Shown: positions 15,161 through 15,717 of the stretch, one piece after another
Layout of the letters: the number at the start of each line of letters is the position of its first letter
Position numbering within the stretch: the first letter of the stretch is position 1
Made by a program: the position numbers and the translations under genes
Origin: Hyphomicrobiales bacterium
GTDB taxonomy: Bacteria > Pseudomonadota > Alphaproteobacteria > Rhizobiales > Xanthobacteraceae
Assembly: GCA_016210825.1 (NCBI GenBank)
Contig: JACQTM010000358.1
Location: forward strand, 1 to 15,717
Length of the DNA: 15,717 bases
Reading direction: 5' to 3'
The notes under the pieces: generated by a model
Seen by the model: only the letters and a program-made list of their open reading frames with translations
Database searches by the model: none
What the model was told of the DNA's origin: nothing

Positions 15161-15487
15161 ATGGGCGCGCTGTGGCTGACGTTCACGACTTCAGTAATCT
15201 TGATCGCCAGTGCGATCTCGGCATTTGCGCAGCAAACCTGTACGCGCAGCGGGAACGCAATCACGTGCGCCGATGGACGTATCGGCGTATGGACGGGCGA
15301 TGCAATCGTCTGGCTCGACGGCACGCGGTCTAGCATCGCCGGACATCCAAGCGTCATTATCGGGCATAAGTCTTCCGTCCACATCGGCCCCGGCGTTTAC
15401 GTCGGTCAAGGCAAGGGCGTTGCGCCGCTCGACGATCCGAACAAGAAGCCGTGCGTCGTCCTCGACGGCGTCGCTTATTGCAACTGA
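15161..15487 (+). CDS. Small secreted four-cysteine protein, unknown function
   Basis: The frame gives 108 residues: a signal peptide (hydrophobic 5-20, predicted cleavage AFA|QQ at 23/24) and a mature part of 85 residues with four cysteines in two identically spaced pairs, C27-C36 and C98-C107 (CX8C each). The mature part is rich in Gly, Val and Ile with short alternating stretches, suggesting beta structure. I do not recognise the family. GAGGAA (15148-15153) lies 7 nt before ATG 15161, which supports this start over the longer open frame reaching back into the SDR gene. It sits 53 bp after the SDR and 15 bp before a DenD-like gene, so it is probably in the operon. A periplasmic protein is expected; any tie to transport or sugar-acid sensing is speculation. 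Confidence 0.75.
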   Translation: MGALWLTFTTSVILIASAISAFAQQTCTRSGNAITCADGRIGVWTGDAIVWLDGTRSSIAGHPSVIIGHKSSVHIGPGVYVGQGKGVAPLDDPNKKPCVVLDGVAYCN

Positions 15488-15502
15488 CGAAGGGCACGAG
15501 GC

Positions 15503-15717
15503 ATGCACATTCTGATCACCGGTGCCGCTGGCATGATTGGCCGCAAACTAACCGAACGGCTCGCGCGGGATGGCGCGCTGCATGGCAAACCGATCGAGCG
15601 TCTGACGCTGACCGACGTTGTTGCCGCGGAGAAACCCGTGGGCTTTACCGGAAGGGTTGAGACGCGGGCCGAAGACCTGCCGGCATCCGGCATCGCAGGC
15701 CAGCTCGTTGCTGCCCG
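15503..15717 (+). CDS. NAD-dependent epimerase/dehydrogenase, DenD-like, cut off by window edge
   Basis: Only the first 71 codons are in the window. They hold the Rossmann motif GAAGMIG (7-13) after a beta strand (HILIT) and a second strand LTLTDV (34-39) whose Asp would bind the NAD ribose, as in extended SDRs. The pattern MHILITGAAGMIGRKL and the loop before LTLTD recall D-erythronate dehydrogenase (DenD) and its relatives, which oxidise a hydroxyl of a four-carbon sugar acid; UDP-sugar epimerases are the alternative, since the catalytic YxxxK lies beyond the edge. The start at ATG 15503 follows AGGGCACGAGG with loose spacing. Its position 15 bp after the secreted protein gene suggests co-transcription. 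Confidence 0.75.
   Translation, partial: MHILITGAAGMIGRKLTERLARDGALHGKPIERLTLTDVVAAEKPVGFTGRVETRAEDLPASGIAGQLVAA

Overview
The window (GC roughly 60 % by eye, not computed) looks like an alphaproteobacterium of the Hyphomicrobiales, probably the Bradyrhizobiaceae/Xanthobacteraceae. The reasons are a three-domain LplT-like/PlsC/AMP-ligase fusion, CCCTCCCC/GGGGAGGG palindromic repeats of rhizobial type beside a DUF559 nuclease, TRAP transporters and IlvD/Edd-type sugar-acid dehydratases. I see no rRNA, tRNA, CRISPR array or phage gene. No stretch longer than 300 bases lacks a gene; the longest gap is 9359-9535.

Left part (1-5746), lipid and acyl-CoA metabolism. A large minus-strand gene enters from the left edge (1-2124, cut off at its 3' end) and encodes a phospholipid-remodelling fusion of MFS flippase, PlsC acyltransferase and the start of an acyl-ACP synthetase. 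Upstream on the same strand is an isovaleryl/long-chain-type acyl-CoA dehydrogenase (2247-3431). A divergent EamA/DMT permease (about 3577-4506) converges on a second, divergent acyl-CoA dehydrogenase (4511-5746), which has Asp where the usual catalytic Glu sits.

Middle (5747-7386). Between the second dehydrogenase and a class I/II aminotransferase (6205-7386) lies a cassette of about 434 bp: a DUF559 (Vsr-like) nuclease gene enclosed by two outward-facing, imperfectly inverted palindromic repeats. The repeat sequence supplies the nuclease's ribosome-binding site and its last dozen codons. Removing the cassette would leave the aminotransferase and dehydrogenase about 24 bp apart, so it may be an insertion into an older two-gene operon.

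Right part (7541-15717), a plus-strand catabolic locus divergent from the aminotransferase. In order it has a XylD-like sugar-acid dehydratase of the IlvD/Edd family, a TRAP transporter (DctP, DctQ, DctM), an isocitrate lyase/PEP mutase superfamily enzyme, a GNAT acetyltransferase (ATGA overlap), an SDR resembling 2-keto-3-deoxy-L-fuconate dehydrogenase and BDH2/DHRS6, a small secreted four-cysteine protein, and the first 71 codons of a DenD-like NAD-dependent dehydrogenase. Two dyads sit upstream of the dehydratase (7494-7521) and of dctP (9477-9490) and are good operator candidates. A strong stem-loop lies between dctP and dctQ.

Read together, the right part suggests uptake of a polyhydroxy acid, dehydration to a 2-keto-3-deoxy acid, oxidation by one or two dehydrogenases, and C-C cleavage or decarboxylation by the PEP-mutase-fold enzyme. 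The substrate is unknown, and this gene combination does not match the Weimberg, L-arabinonate, L-fuconate or D-erythronate routes as I know them.
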